A DNA stretch of 64,000 nt from Aquarana catesbeiana (taxonomy: Eukaryota > Chordata > Amphibia > Anura > Ranidae): contig NC_133333.1 in the NCBI RefSeq assembly GCF_042186555.1, forward strand, positions 69,553,055-69,617,054, read 5' to 3'. Under the pieces are notes generated by a model. That model made no database searches. It saw only the letters and a program-made list of their open reading frames with translations, and was not told the origin of the DNA. Of this stretch, positions 22,183 through 31,914 are shown one piece after another. How positions within the stretch are numbered: position 1 is the first letter of the stretch; each line of letters begins with the position of its first letter. The translations under genes and the position numbers were made by a program.

Positions 22183-23650
22183 ATGCCCCAAAGTTTTGAG
22201 TTAGGGATTAGACAATTCAGAGGTGCCTTGATGCAGCAGTGTGGCTTCACATATATTTGCAAATGTATGCAATAAAAAGCTGTCTTCATCCTGAGTAGGT
22301 GCAACCGTTGGGGTTCTTTGCTGGCTATCTTGAAAGTTTGCTTCAGAACTTTTGTTTTTTTTTTTTTTGTATATTGTGCTGACCATGTGCACTTTTCTCC
22401 TTTTTTTGTTTCAGATAGATCAGAGTGGAGGCTATTGTTACATTTTTTTTTTTGTATGTGGTGTAGACGCACACTGGGAATCTTCGGCTGCCTTGGGTGT
22501 AATGTCTGGGCTTCCAATGCATTGCTGTACCTTTAAGGAGAAAAGGGCTGCCTCCAGATAAGCCTTTCAGTTTTTGCATTGCTATATGTGTACTATTGTT
22601 ATAAACTCAGATGATTTTGAGCCAGGGATCAGACTTTTTTGTAGAGCTACCTTGAAGCAAGTGTATTTGCAAATATATGCAACACGTATTGGATTTTTGT
22701 GTTACCTGAAAAATGCATTTTTTGGAGTACATCACTGGACACACAGCAGCTTTATGAATCCATACATCAGATAAGCACCATCTACAGGTGATTGGACACT
22801 GGCAAGAAAAATTCTCTCAGGCATAACTAACACCCCACTCCCATGCCAGGAAGGCTTAAGTTTTTAGTAACGAGCCATAAACCACCAGACACAGGGGGGA
22901 GGGATCTTTGTGTCCTGTGATGTACTCCAAGAACTGGATTTTACAGGCAAGACAAAAATCCAGTTTTCTTTATTGAACATACAGGGACACAGAGTAGCTT
23001 TTAGGAATGTCCCAAAGGAATGAAATGAGGGGAGAGCAAAAAAAGAAAAAGTCAACAGACAAAAAAAAAAAATTACAAACACTGCGGCCAAGGCAACAAC
23101 CTCTGAGGACCCAACTGGATGGCCTTGTGTCTTTTTTCAACCAGACTAATACTGTATGTAAACAAACAGATCCCGGTATCCCTACCAAGATCAAAAAGCG
23201 GCTACTTCAGCAACAAAAAAGTCTAACCTGGGTATGTTTCTTTAAAAATGCCAAATTTTATTTACCCCCATTGGGACTGTATTAAAAAAGTTAATAAATT
23301 ACACCTTGATTGACTATACAGCTTTACTCTGTATCCTCCTCAAGGTTCTCACAAAGGGAGATACCTCACAGGAGGGCAAAGTTCTAACTTCATTCAGAAA
23401 AAGGAAAAGAAAAAAAACATACATTGAAGACAAAAAACATGAACATGACAAAACATATAAAACCTCTAACACAGGTAGTCCGGACACCAATCTACCATTC
23501 ATAGTGAGACTGATATGCGCTAACCTCGCATGTATGCACTAATGCATGTGTATATAAGGGACAACGAGCCCTTATTAGGTGTCATAAGAGACCTTAATTC
23601 AAGTTCACTGTGAATGGCCCCCCGGGGGGCTCGCATTGATTGACACACAT
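22183..23650. other. Repeat-derived non-coding sequence
   Basis: No coding motif is seen. It contains two copies of a block also present at 13711 (here at 22252-22272 and 22663-22683), an inverted repeat at 22722-22932, and A-rich tracts near 23035-23075 and 23400. Open frames in it run through homopolymers and are not supported. Confidence 0.5.
22722..22932. repeat. Inverted repeat of about 210 bp
   Basis: TTGGAGTACATCACTGGACA at the left is matched in reverse by TGTCCTGTGATGTACTCCAA at the right, with one difference. This resembles a short foldback or paired terminal repeats; the class is unknown. Confidence 0.7.
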
Positions 23651-23665
23651 CATTGATATATAATA

Positions 23666-25721
23666 AAAAATGAAAAATAATATTGCGCCAATCCAAAATG
23701 TGAGGAGCAGCCAACACAACAATCAGACGAATTGTGAGTGTATAGTGCAAATAAAGTGTGGCGCTAGAAAGAACTTGTTCTTTATTGGGCAAGACCCACC
23801 AAAATGACAGTCTGGGGGTCAAGTTTTGCACAATAAGGTGTTTAGTGAAACAGGACTTTTACTGATCCTGTGTGTGATCATTGACTATATTAACAGAATA
23901 TGTGTATCTGTGGAGTGATCACCAGTGTGATCACATCTATAAAGTGTCTATTTATACACAAAAGAAAGCCCAATAGGACAAAAAAAATAAAAATCAGATG
24001 TGTAAACCACAAAGAGGATATCTCTGTGGGATCGTATCTATAGGGTGTCTGTTTAAACATAAGGAGAAACACAATAAAACATAAATAAAAATCAGGTGTG
24101 TAAAACACAAAAAATGTGGATAAACATATGGTACGTTCATAGACAAATCTGCGTGTCTGTTTCACTATCTAACGACCCTTAACAGGGAACATACTAGTGC
24201 CTAAATCCTGAGTCAATATGTGCGACTCTGTAACAATTAAGGTGAAACAACATTCATACCAATAGTGTTGTTACCGCAACTTAAAAAAAGTTATGTGCAA
24301 AGATAAAGTAAAAGTCCATAGAAAGTCCTCAAGACATATATCTGAAGACTTGACCAATAAGGCTTCCACTAAAATCCAAAAGTGGTTCCCGTGTAATCTG
24401 ATGATGAAACTTGCGATGTAGATAGGGATAGGTAAAAAATACCCTTACCAGAGATAGTGGACTCACCAGCCAGCGGCTTAGGAGTCAAACGGGCTTATGG
24501 TAGAGCAGACAATGGTGGATGTAGTACTGTATCCTCGGCAGGTGGAGACAGCAGGAGATGAAATCGCTCAAAGAACGGCCTCTGCACACAGGTTTCCCTG
24601 GCTAAAGAACGGCCTCTGCACACAGGTTTCCCTGGCTATCCGCTAGGTGCCCAGCACCTATCTCCCTGTTAGAGACAGGCCACATAGGCCTTGTCTCACC
24701 ACACAGGTATCACACTCCCAAGTCTAAACAGGCACAAAATTGGTTCTAGGATGGGCTCCATCCTAGAACCAATTTTGTGCCTGTTTAGACTTGGGAGTGT
24801 GATACCTGTGTGGTGAGACAAGGCCTATGTGGCCTGTCTCTGTAACAGGCAGATAGGTGCTGGGCACCTAGCGGATAGCCAGGGAAACCTGTGTGCAGAG
24901 GCCGTTCTTTGAGTGATTTCATCTCCTGCCGTCTCCACCTGCCGAGGATACAGTACTACATCCACCACTGTCTGCTCTACCATAAGCCCGTTTGACTCCT
25001 AAGCCACTGGCTGGTGAGTCCACCATCTCTGGTAAGGGTATTTTTTACCTATCCCTATCTACATCGCAAGTTTCATCATCAGATTACACGGGAACCACTT
25101 TTGGATTTTAGTGGAAGCCTTATTGGTCAAGTCTTCAGATATATGGCTTGAGGACTTTCTATGGACTTTTACTTTTATCTTTGCACATAACTTTTTTTAA
25201 GTTGCGGTAACAACACTATTGGTATGAATGTTGTTTCACCTTAATTGTTACAGAGTCGCACATATTGACTCAGGATTTAGGCACTAGTATGTTCCCTGTT
25301 AAGGGTCGTTAGACAGTGAAACAGACACACAGATTTGTCTATGAACGTACCATATGTTTATCCACATTTTTTGTGTTTTACACACCTGATTTTTATTTAT
25401 GTTTTATTGTGTTTCTCCTTATGTTTAAATAGACACCCTGTAGATACGATCCCACAGAGATATCCTCTTTGTGGTTTACACATCTGATTTTTATTTTTTT
25501 TGTCCTATTGGGCTTTCTTTTGTTTATAAATAGACACTTTATAGATGTGATCACTCCACAGATACACATATTCTGTTAATATAGTCAATGATCACACACA
25601 AGATCAGTAAAAGTCCTGTTTCACTAAACACCTTATTGTGCAAAACTTGACCCCCAGACTGTCATTTTGGTGGGTCTTGCCCAATAAAGAACAAGTTCTT
25701 TCTAGCGCCACACTTTATTTG
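23666..25721. mobile_element. Foldback element 'K': 2-kb near-perfect palindrome
   Basis: The arms of about 1 kb (left 23748-24754, right 24758-25721) are near-identical reverse complements with a 3-bp centre at 24755-24757. The left arm has one extra tandem copy of a 34-bp block (about 24571-24638). A perfect 15-bp duplication CATTGATATATAATA flanks the whole (23651-23665 and 25722-25736), so it moved as a unit. The right end reads AGCGCCACACTTTATTTG and an AATAAAGA signal lies near each tip, as in related elements. An unpaired 82-bp segment leads the left arm. It encodes no protein. Confidence 0.85.
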
Positions 25722-25736
25722 CATTGATATATAATA

Positions 25737-26370
25737 GCTGCTGGGAAAAAAATTGTTGTGTAAAATTTGGTAACTGATGAAATGTGGGCACTGGTATCTG
25801 GCTTATAAATGTAACTCTATAATGGATGATCGTCTTCAACTGGAATAGTTGCCGTTATGATTGGTCAATATCACTGCCTTGCTGCTGGTCATCTCTGGCT
25901 GAGAGATTTGTCGTTGCTTTCTCAAGTTATAAGCATGGATGTAGCATGGTCTGTGTCAATGGAAAGCCAGACTATAAGACTGTATGTCTCAATATATCAG
26001 TTCAAGCGTCATATAGCAGCGTCATATATCTCAGCTGACTAACGAGTGCCCCGCAGTGAAGTAGTTAGTAGTGTTTCAAATCCGGTAGACTTATGAGTGA
26101 TGTCCATGGATTCACATGTAGCATGACAGCTGTGCAACTATCAGAAGACTGCTAATATAAAGTTCCACAAATATAGTAAATGGATATTCTGGCAGTCTAT
26201 CCGAAACAGGCACAAAGATATGTTGTACAAGCTTATTCAACCAGCGCTCTTTGGGTGAATGGAGTAAATAGGAGGATAAGGCTTCAGTACATTACCATAG
26301 CCGACAGTGTCTATAGTTGTTCCGTTGTATTCTCGTCCTGTTCAAGGCCCCTTCACGTTACTTACTTCCT
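25737..26370. other. No gene recognised
   Basis: About 630 bp without inverted ends, tails or conserved protein motifs. Short open frames on the plus strand have no recognisable similarity. Confidence 0.4.
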
Positions 26371-26520
26371 GGCGGCTCATACATGGTGGGACGATCCCAT
26401 CCTCTTTTAGTGAAGTTGCTGGGTATGCGGGGTTACGACCGTGGCATCCAGATGGTGTTGCCGGCATCTCCTATTTCTCCGTGCATGGATGGGATCGCCC
26501 CACCATATATGAGCCGCTGC
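26371..26520. repeat. Inverted repeat, 150 bp
   Basis: GGCGGCTCATACATGGTGGG leading into ACGATCCCAT is matched in reverse by ATGGGATCGCCCCACCATAT leading into ATGAGCCGC, with a central unpaired region. It lies directly before two T runs (26528-26580). Confidence 0.75.
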
Positions 26521-26521
26521 G

Positions 26522-26845
26522 TTTTTGCCGCCTTTTTTTTTTTTTTTTTTTTATTCGTGTTTTTTTTTTTTTTTTTTTTTTATACTGTATACAGTGTAAA
26601 AAGGAAAAAAAAATGCAAAACGCTGTAAAAACGCTGTACTTGCGTTTTTGATGCTGGTCCATTGCATTCTATTACATGCAAAACGCTGCATTTTGCATGA
26701 AAAAAAGTCCCTGACCCTTTCCAAAAACGCAGAGGCACAAAAATGCATTGATGTGAACATGTTCCATAGGAACCCATGTTAAAAAATTCCCATGCATTTC
26801 TGCAAAATGCATCAAACGCATTAGTGTGAATGGAGCCTTAAGCTA
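26522..26845. repeat. Dispersed repeat family, copy 2
   Basis: It shares ordered blocks with 9667-10047 (AAGTCCCTGACCCTTTCCAA, TTCCATAGGAACCCATG, ATTAGTGTGAATGGAGCC-like end). The first part contains long T runs. Confidence 0.7.
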
Positions 26846-27560
26846 GCTACACATCATACAGTCCCCTGCAGATTTTTTTTTCTCTCCAATTTACCAAAAC
26901 CACACAATAGGAGGTCAAACCTTAAGAGCCTCAGTTTGTATGCAATCAGGCAGGCCCCTGCACCACATGGTCCCAGCAAATCTAAAGGAAATCTGCCAAT
27001 AAAAGTTGCATTGTGCATGGGGTCTTTAGAGACCTGAGAGCAAGAAAAAAAAGAAGAAAAGTTTTTTTTTTTTATAGAAGTTTACAGACCTGGAAAGAGT
27101 TCCATAGGAGAGAAGACCTCATGAAGTCCCAGCTGCTGGATCCGGACTCCAAAGCAGGCATGCCACAAGAGGATTGTCGTCTCTGATTAGAGAACACCTC
27201 GACCCCAAAACACCACCAGAAGGGGTTCCCCACCTTGTCAGTATGTTTAGCCACCTAAGATGTGGGACTGTGTGCTGGGAGAGGCTTGAACCCTGACGGA
27301 CTCTGACTTAGTCGGCAGGTAAGAGCTTTATCCTGAGTGTAACGGTCTGTAGGTGTTGAACTTTTCAGAACAAAAAGAAGAATGGGGGAGGTAGCTCTAA
27401 GTCAGACTTTTATGGAGCTAAACAGGTCCTGTGGGTGGATATAGGGGCGGAGCTATAGCATATGTATGCTACCATGTCTGGTGGCATACATACGATATTG
27501 CTCTGCCCCTATATCTATGCTGCCATGTCTGGCATCAGGAAAACAAAATCTCCTATTGGT
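26846..27560. other. No gene recognised
   Basis: There are no protein motifs. A local imperfect inverted repeat (about 27440-27525) pairs ATAGGGGCGGAGC-type sequence with GCTCTGCCCCTAT. Nothing else is identified. Confidence 0.4.
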
Positions 27561-27629
27561 AAATATTAGATTCCGCGCTTAGGATAGAAGGTTGCAGCCT
27601 CCCCTGATAGGTTCCCAAGGGAACTTACA

Positions 27630-28700
27630 TGTATAAATAAGAAAAAATGGGGTGATGGCGCTACCATATAGGCACTAAGTGGTTGTAGGAAAATAGTGTG
27701 TAATAAACCAAAATCTTTAACCATACCATAAAAGTTATAAAAGGTACTAATCATGTTCACAAATATGTGATGTGAAAGTGGACGTGTAGAAAATTCCGAA
27801 ACAAACGGAAAAGAAAATATTAAATTGCATATATCCCTATTACGTGGAGAAAGTGTATTAGATGTGTCTAAATAAGCAACCTAAATAAGAGGTTAATGGG
27901 ATGCATGTCCACCCTCATCCAACCAACCTAAAACCATTGCAAACATAATCAATAAACCATTAAATAAGAGTGATTAAATATACAAATATCAACACATCTA
28001 ATATATGCAGGAGCTGAATTATATAAACGCACCCTAAAAAATGTGCAAAAGCAATCCACAGTTAATACTTGGTAGTAGTGAGTGTTCAGTAAATAGTCCA
28101 AAAAAGCTGACCATAACTGACTATAGAAATGTGCAAAAATGTCAATCAATCAAAGAATTGAAAAATTAAAAAAGGAAGAAAAATATATATGATCCCAAAT
28201 GTCCAAAACCAGGTGACTTCAGTGCAAGACAGATATGGTGACTGTAGTGCTCCCCCAATGGGTCCCCACTTACCAAAGGTAGTTACCCCTGCAGGGGTAG
28301 TAGGCAAAAGAGTGGGCAACTCCAGTTGAATCTTCACCTTGGTAGGCCGTGCTAGGTCTTCTATACCTCCATAAACCTTTACACCTGTTCTGTGAGATTT
28401 CAGGTTATCCTCCAATCAGGGCTTCCCAGGTCCTTTCACAGCAGCACGATCCTCACAGGAAAAAACAAGGGGCTCCCATAGTGTAGTAGTAAAAAGGATT
28501 TATTAAAAAAATATATATTAAAAACAATCGCTAATAGCGATGGTACACGTGAGTGAGGAACCGCATATATAGGTAAGCAGTATGCCGGTCCGTGGCGTGC
28601 GTACCATCTGCGGTCCAAATCCTGACACTTCCGGGTATGACGCAAGAGCGTGGCTCCGCCTTACGTGTTTCGTCATTGGACGTTCTCAAAGGCGATCATT
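27630..28700 (-). mobile_element. Compact non-coding element 'N' with hammerhead-like motif
   Basis: Read on the minus strand, the parts run in the same order as in element I: hammerhead-like motif (28694-28657), AATAAATCC signal (near 28500), CACTATGGGAGCCCC (about 28481-28467), about 800 bp of non-coding sequence, and a 3' end reading GGTAGCGCCATCACCCC followed by T-rich TTATTTATACATG (about 27670-27630). There is no coding capacity. The 5' boundary is uncertain because the 175-bp tandem repeat begins just beyond. Confidence 0.55.
28657..28694 (-). ncRNA. Hammerhead-ribozyme-like motif in element N
   Basis: This 38-nt motif (minus strand) has a perfect 5-bp stem I CGCCT/AGGCG, a degenerate box TTGAGAA in place of CTGATGA, stem II GTC/GAC, an intact GAAA, minimal helix III ACACGT, and the triplet GTA directly before stem I. 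Structure is preserved but the core box has several changes, so activity is unlikely. Confidence 0.55.
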
Positions 28701-28754
28701 AAAATTAAAATCTCCCATTGACCAATACATTTATACATTGCAGATCTGTCATAC

Positions 28755-29731
28755 CAGGGGCGGATCCAGAGTCTAGTCTCGGGAGGGGCAAAAAACAAAA
28801 ATATGTTTTTTGGGGGGCAATTTGTCGGGAAAAAGGCTGGTGTTGGCGCTTCAATCATCCCGCCACCATGGTTGATATGGTGTCAGGATGATTGAAGCGC
28901 ATTATTTCTATTACATTGTTATAAAAAATAAAATAGTTTAACTCACCATAATGCAGAATCAGTGGGAGCCCTGAGCATGTCACTTGCCACCATCGCCTGC
29001 CACCAGATGCAGATTGTCACTTGCCACGTCACCTGTCACCAGTTGTGGATTGCCACTTGCCACGTCGCCTGTCACCAGATGAAGATCGTCACTTGCCACG
29101 TTGCCTATCACCAGATGCAGATTGTCACGTCACCTGTCACCAGATGTGGGTTGCCACGTCGCCTGTCACCAGATGCGGATTGTCACCTGCCACACGTGGA
29201 TTGTCACTTGCCACGTCATCTGCCACACGTTGTGGATTGCCACGTCATGGATTGTCACTTGCCACGTCACCTGTCACCTGATGCAGATCATCACTTGCCA
29301 AGTCGCCTGTCACCAGATGCAGATTGTCACTTGCCACTTCACCTGCCAGCGGTTACGGATTGTCACTTGCTACGTCACGGATTGTCACTTGCCACGTTGC
29401 CTAACACATGTTGCAGATTGTCACATGCTGTGTCACTTTCCTGTGTCCCAGAGTCAGGCAGCAGATAGTCAGGCAGCAGAGATGTCATCTCTCTGCTTCC
29501 CGCAGCTGCCTGCACAGTGAGGGCGGAACTGTACTGCAGGGATTCAGGGCGGGCGCAGGGCAATGAGAGATGTCATCTCCCTGCTCCCCCGCCCGCCGGC
29601 TCCCTCATTGGCCAGCCGTCTGCTCACCCACGAGCCGCCCATCCGTGGAGCCCCCCGGGAAGCCGCCCGCTCTCTCACCTGCATTCTCGGGGGGGGCATT
29701 TGCCACGTTGCCCCCCCTGGATCTGCCCCTG
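28755..29731. mobile_element. hAT-type non-autonomous element carrying a minisatellite
   Basis: The termini are CAGGGGCGGATCCAG on the left and CTGGATCTGCCCCTG on the right, with a perfect 8-bp duplication TGTCATAC (28747-28754 and 29732-29739). It is 977 bp and has no transposase. About half of its interior is a tandem repeat (28975-29430), followed by a GC-rich segment. Confidence 0.92.
28975..29430. repeat. Minisatellite, unit about 36 bp
   Basis: Units are built around CACTTGCCACGTCRCCTGTC and CACCAGATGCAGATTG with frequent truncation and substitution, about twelve in all. Because the period is near a multiple of three, all three plus frames stay open; this is not evidence of a protein. 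Confidence 0.88.
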
Positions 29732-30292
29732 TGTCATACACACCCCCCTCTATGATATCTTACATTATAGTATCATTTTTATGTGGAAGTTTAAAGATGC
29801 AGAACCCCAAATATCAACCCATTGGCTACAAACTGACATTTTTTGCACTATTTCTAAATGGGTCAGAAACAAAATCTCCCATTGGACCAATATGTTTACA
29901 ATGCAGATGTGTCATATACACCCCCCTCTGATATATTACAATATGGAATGTTTTTCCTGTGGAAATTTAAAGATACAGAGCCCCAAATATCAACCTATTG
30001 GCTACAAACTGACAGGTTTGCACTATTTCTAAATGGGTCAGAAACAAAATCTCCCATTGGACCATGTGACAGACTCAACCGGGAGAGAGGCTTTTGGAGG
30101 AGACTGAATGCTGGCCTCTTGCCTACTGATCATGGACCCTGGCATTTGTGTGAACGGTGCTCTTTGTGAGCTGTATGCTGGGGACCCTTGAGGTGGTGTT
30201 ATTTTGGATTCAGGTCCATATGCCCCCAAGAGACACACTCTGGGAAACCCCGTATATGCCATATTAGAAATAGTGACTGATTACTTACGGTT

Positions 30293-31107
30293 ATGGCACC
30301 ATCTGGAACGGCTATAGTCAGATACAGCTCCCGCCGCCCTCCTCCAATCTACCGCTTTTAAGCCGGTCAGAGCTTCGAGGCGATCCCCATCCACCACCGC
30401 TACACAGGGGGCACACATTGACCGATTTGTGGAGCGGTCATACGCACGAGCGATCACCTCCTCGGCACCCCCCGCGGGAGACACGGCTCCAGCCTCAGCC
30501 AAAATGGCGGCCGCTCCATGCTCGGCGGAATCTCCGCTCCCGCACGTTCCAGGCACTGCATCACCAGCAGGCATTGCCCAGGAGGTAGTTGCCTTGCTGG
30601 GACCCACTCTGGCCGCCACTGTAGATGCTGCGGTGCACAAACTGCTAGAGCAACTCCACCTGGAGGTAAAGGCACAAGCCCAGAGCAGAGGACAGGATAT
30701 CATCCCTGGAAGATGATACCACTGCAGTCAGCAGTAATAGCCCACATAACCGCTGAAAACAGAATTGTAGGAAAAATTGGACGATCTGGAAAATCGTTCC
30801 AGAAGAAACAATTTGCGCATAATTGGACTGCCAGAATCGGTAGCGAACAACCAACTCACAAATATATGCGCTAAACTTTATTCCTGAACAATTGTGGCTC
30901 CGCATACCCTGCACTATCGAGCGCGCCCATCGCATCGGTCAGCTCACGGATACTCACGCCAATCCCAGACACGTAATTGTCAAGTATCTGAACTACGCCA
31001 ACAAACGCCATAATGCATGCATTCCGCCGCACACACTCCCTATCAGTGGATGGATCAAAACTGTTGCTCTTTGCAGACTTTTCGATCAAGGTGATGAAAC
31101 AACGTAA
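30293..31107 (+). pseudogene. L1 'C' ORF1, broken
   Basis: The ATG at 30293 (MAPSGTAIV) is followed by stops. A long open part (30429-30716) is rich in alanine and proline and leads into the coiled-coil and RNA-binding core, recognisable over frameshifts as ENRI (30758), then a degraded RRNNLRIIGLPES-like stretch (about 30800-30850). IERAHRIGQLTD and NPRHVIVKYLNY follow (30910-30995). The order matches L1 ORF1. Confidence 0.75.
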
Positions 31108-31595
31108 AGCGTTCTCCACAATCTGCTCAACTTAATACCACAATCAAGTGAAATTTTATCTGGCATATTCGGCTACCCTGCGTATCCAAACGCGCTCAGG
31201 GGAACACCTCACTTTTACTTCGCCAGATGAAGCGAAGACGGGTAGTATTATCTCCCCTTTGTTTCCTTCCTTTTTTTTTTTCTCCACATCTCCCACATTA
31301 CTGTTTGAGCAAACTCTTTGCTCCATATGTCGGGCTGCCACGTTACTACACCTAAATGTGGACGCTACATTTAGGTGTACATTTTTCCCCTCTGTTGCTT
31401 GTCTCCCATCTTAAACTACTTTAGAGTACTGGATATTAGTGGGTGCAGTCTCCCTTAAGGTATCTGCCTGTAGCTAACTGCCCTGCTCACTCTTCGAGAT
31501 GGCCCTTGACATTTTGCTGCAAACTTCTGGAGCATAAACACTCCACTCATCTATGCCTAGATACCCATCTAACCCCCACCGAACTGGCAAACACC

Positions 31596-31622
31596 CCTCC
31601 TCCTCCTCCTCCTCCTCCTCCT
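31596..31622. repeat. (CTC)n microsatellite
   Basis: About nine CTC units lie between ORF1 and ORF2 of L1 'C'. Confidence 0.95.
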
Positions 31623-31914
31623 CGGGAGGGTCCTGCCATCTAGTTTAGCTTCATGTGGGAAAAAAGTGAAGTACTTGATGTTTAGATGCTTTTTGCACCG
31701 AACCTCTGTTATGTTATGTTATTTCTTTACAGCTTTAGTTTAATGGTTACTTGATTTCTAATTTTCTGTTTTGTGCCTTTAGCTTTAGGAAACCTACAAT
31801 ACTTGGGTGACCCTCAAATTGATGACGCAATGCCTGTAGGAAGACTTTGTTCCTTACATCAAGCTCAGGACATTCCTACATATCAGACCTGGTCTCCTCA
31901 ATCGATGGGAATCA

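Larger units (their letters stand above)
28709..30064. repeat. 175-bp tandem repeat, interrupted by a hAT element
   Basis: Units begin AAAATCTCCCATTGGACC at 29871 and 30046 (period 175 bp). A partial older unit at 28709-28754 continues after the hAT element at 29732. In total there are about two and a half units. The last one is cut at 30064 by the solo LTR. Apparent protein frames repeated across units are artefacts. Confidence 0.85.

Noticed and set aside
24398..24440. CTGATGATGAAAC in the palindrome arms, resembling a hammerhead core
   Set aside because: Stem II is absent and stem I pairing is poor. It may be a deleted relic but cannot be supported.
26307..26660. Plus and minus frames rich in phenylalanine or lysine
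   Set aside because: Produced by the long T runs; no protein motif.
28962..29520. Overlapping long open frames of up to 168 codons
   Set aside because: They run through the 36-bp minisatellite, whose period keeps all frames open.
29517..30169. Open frames of 100-170 codons on the plus strand
   Set aside because: They cross the hAT end and the 175-bp tandem repeat; the repeated peptide words reflect DNA repetition.
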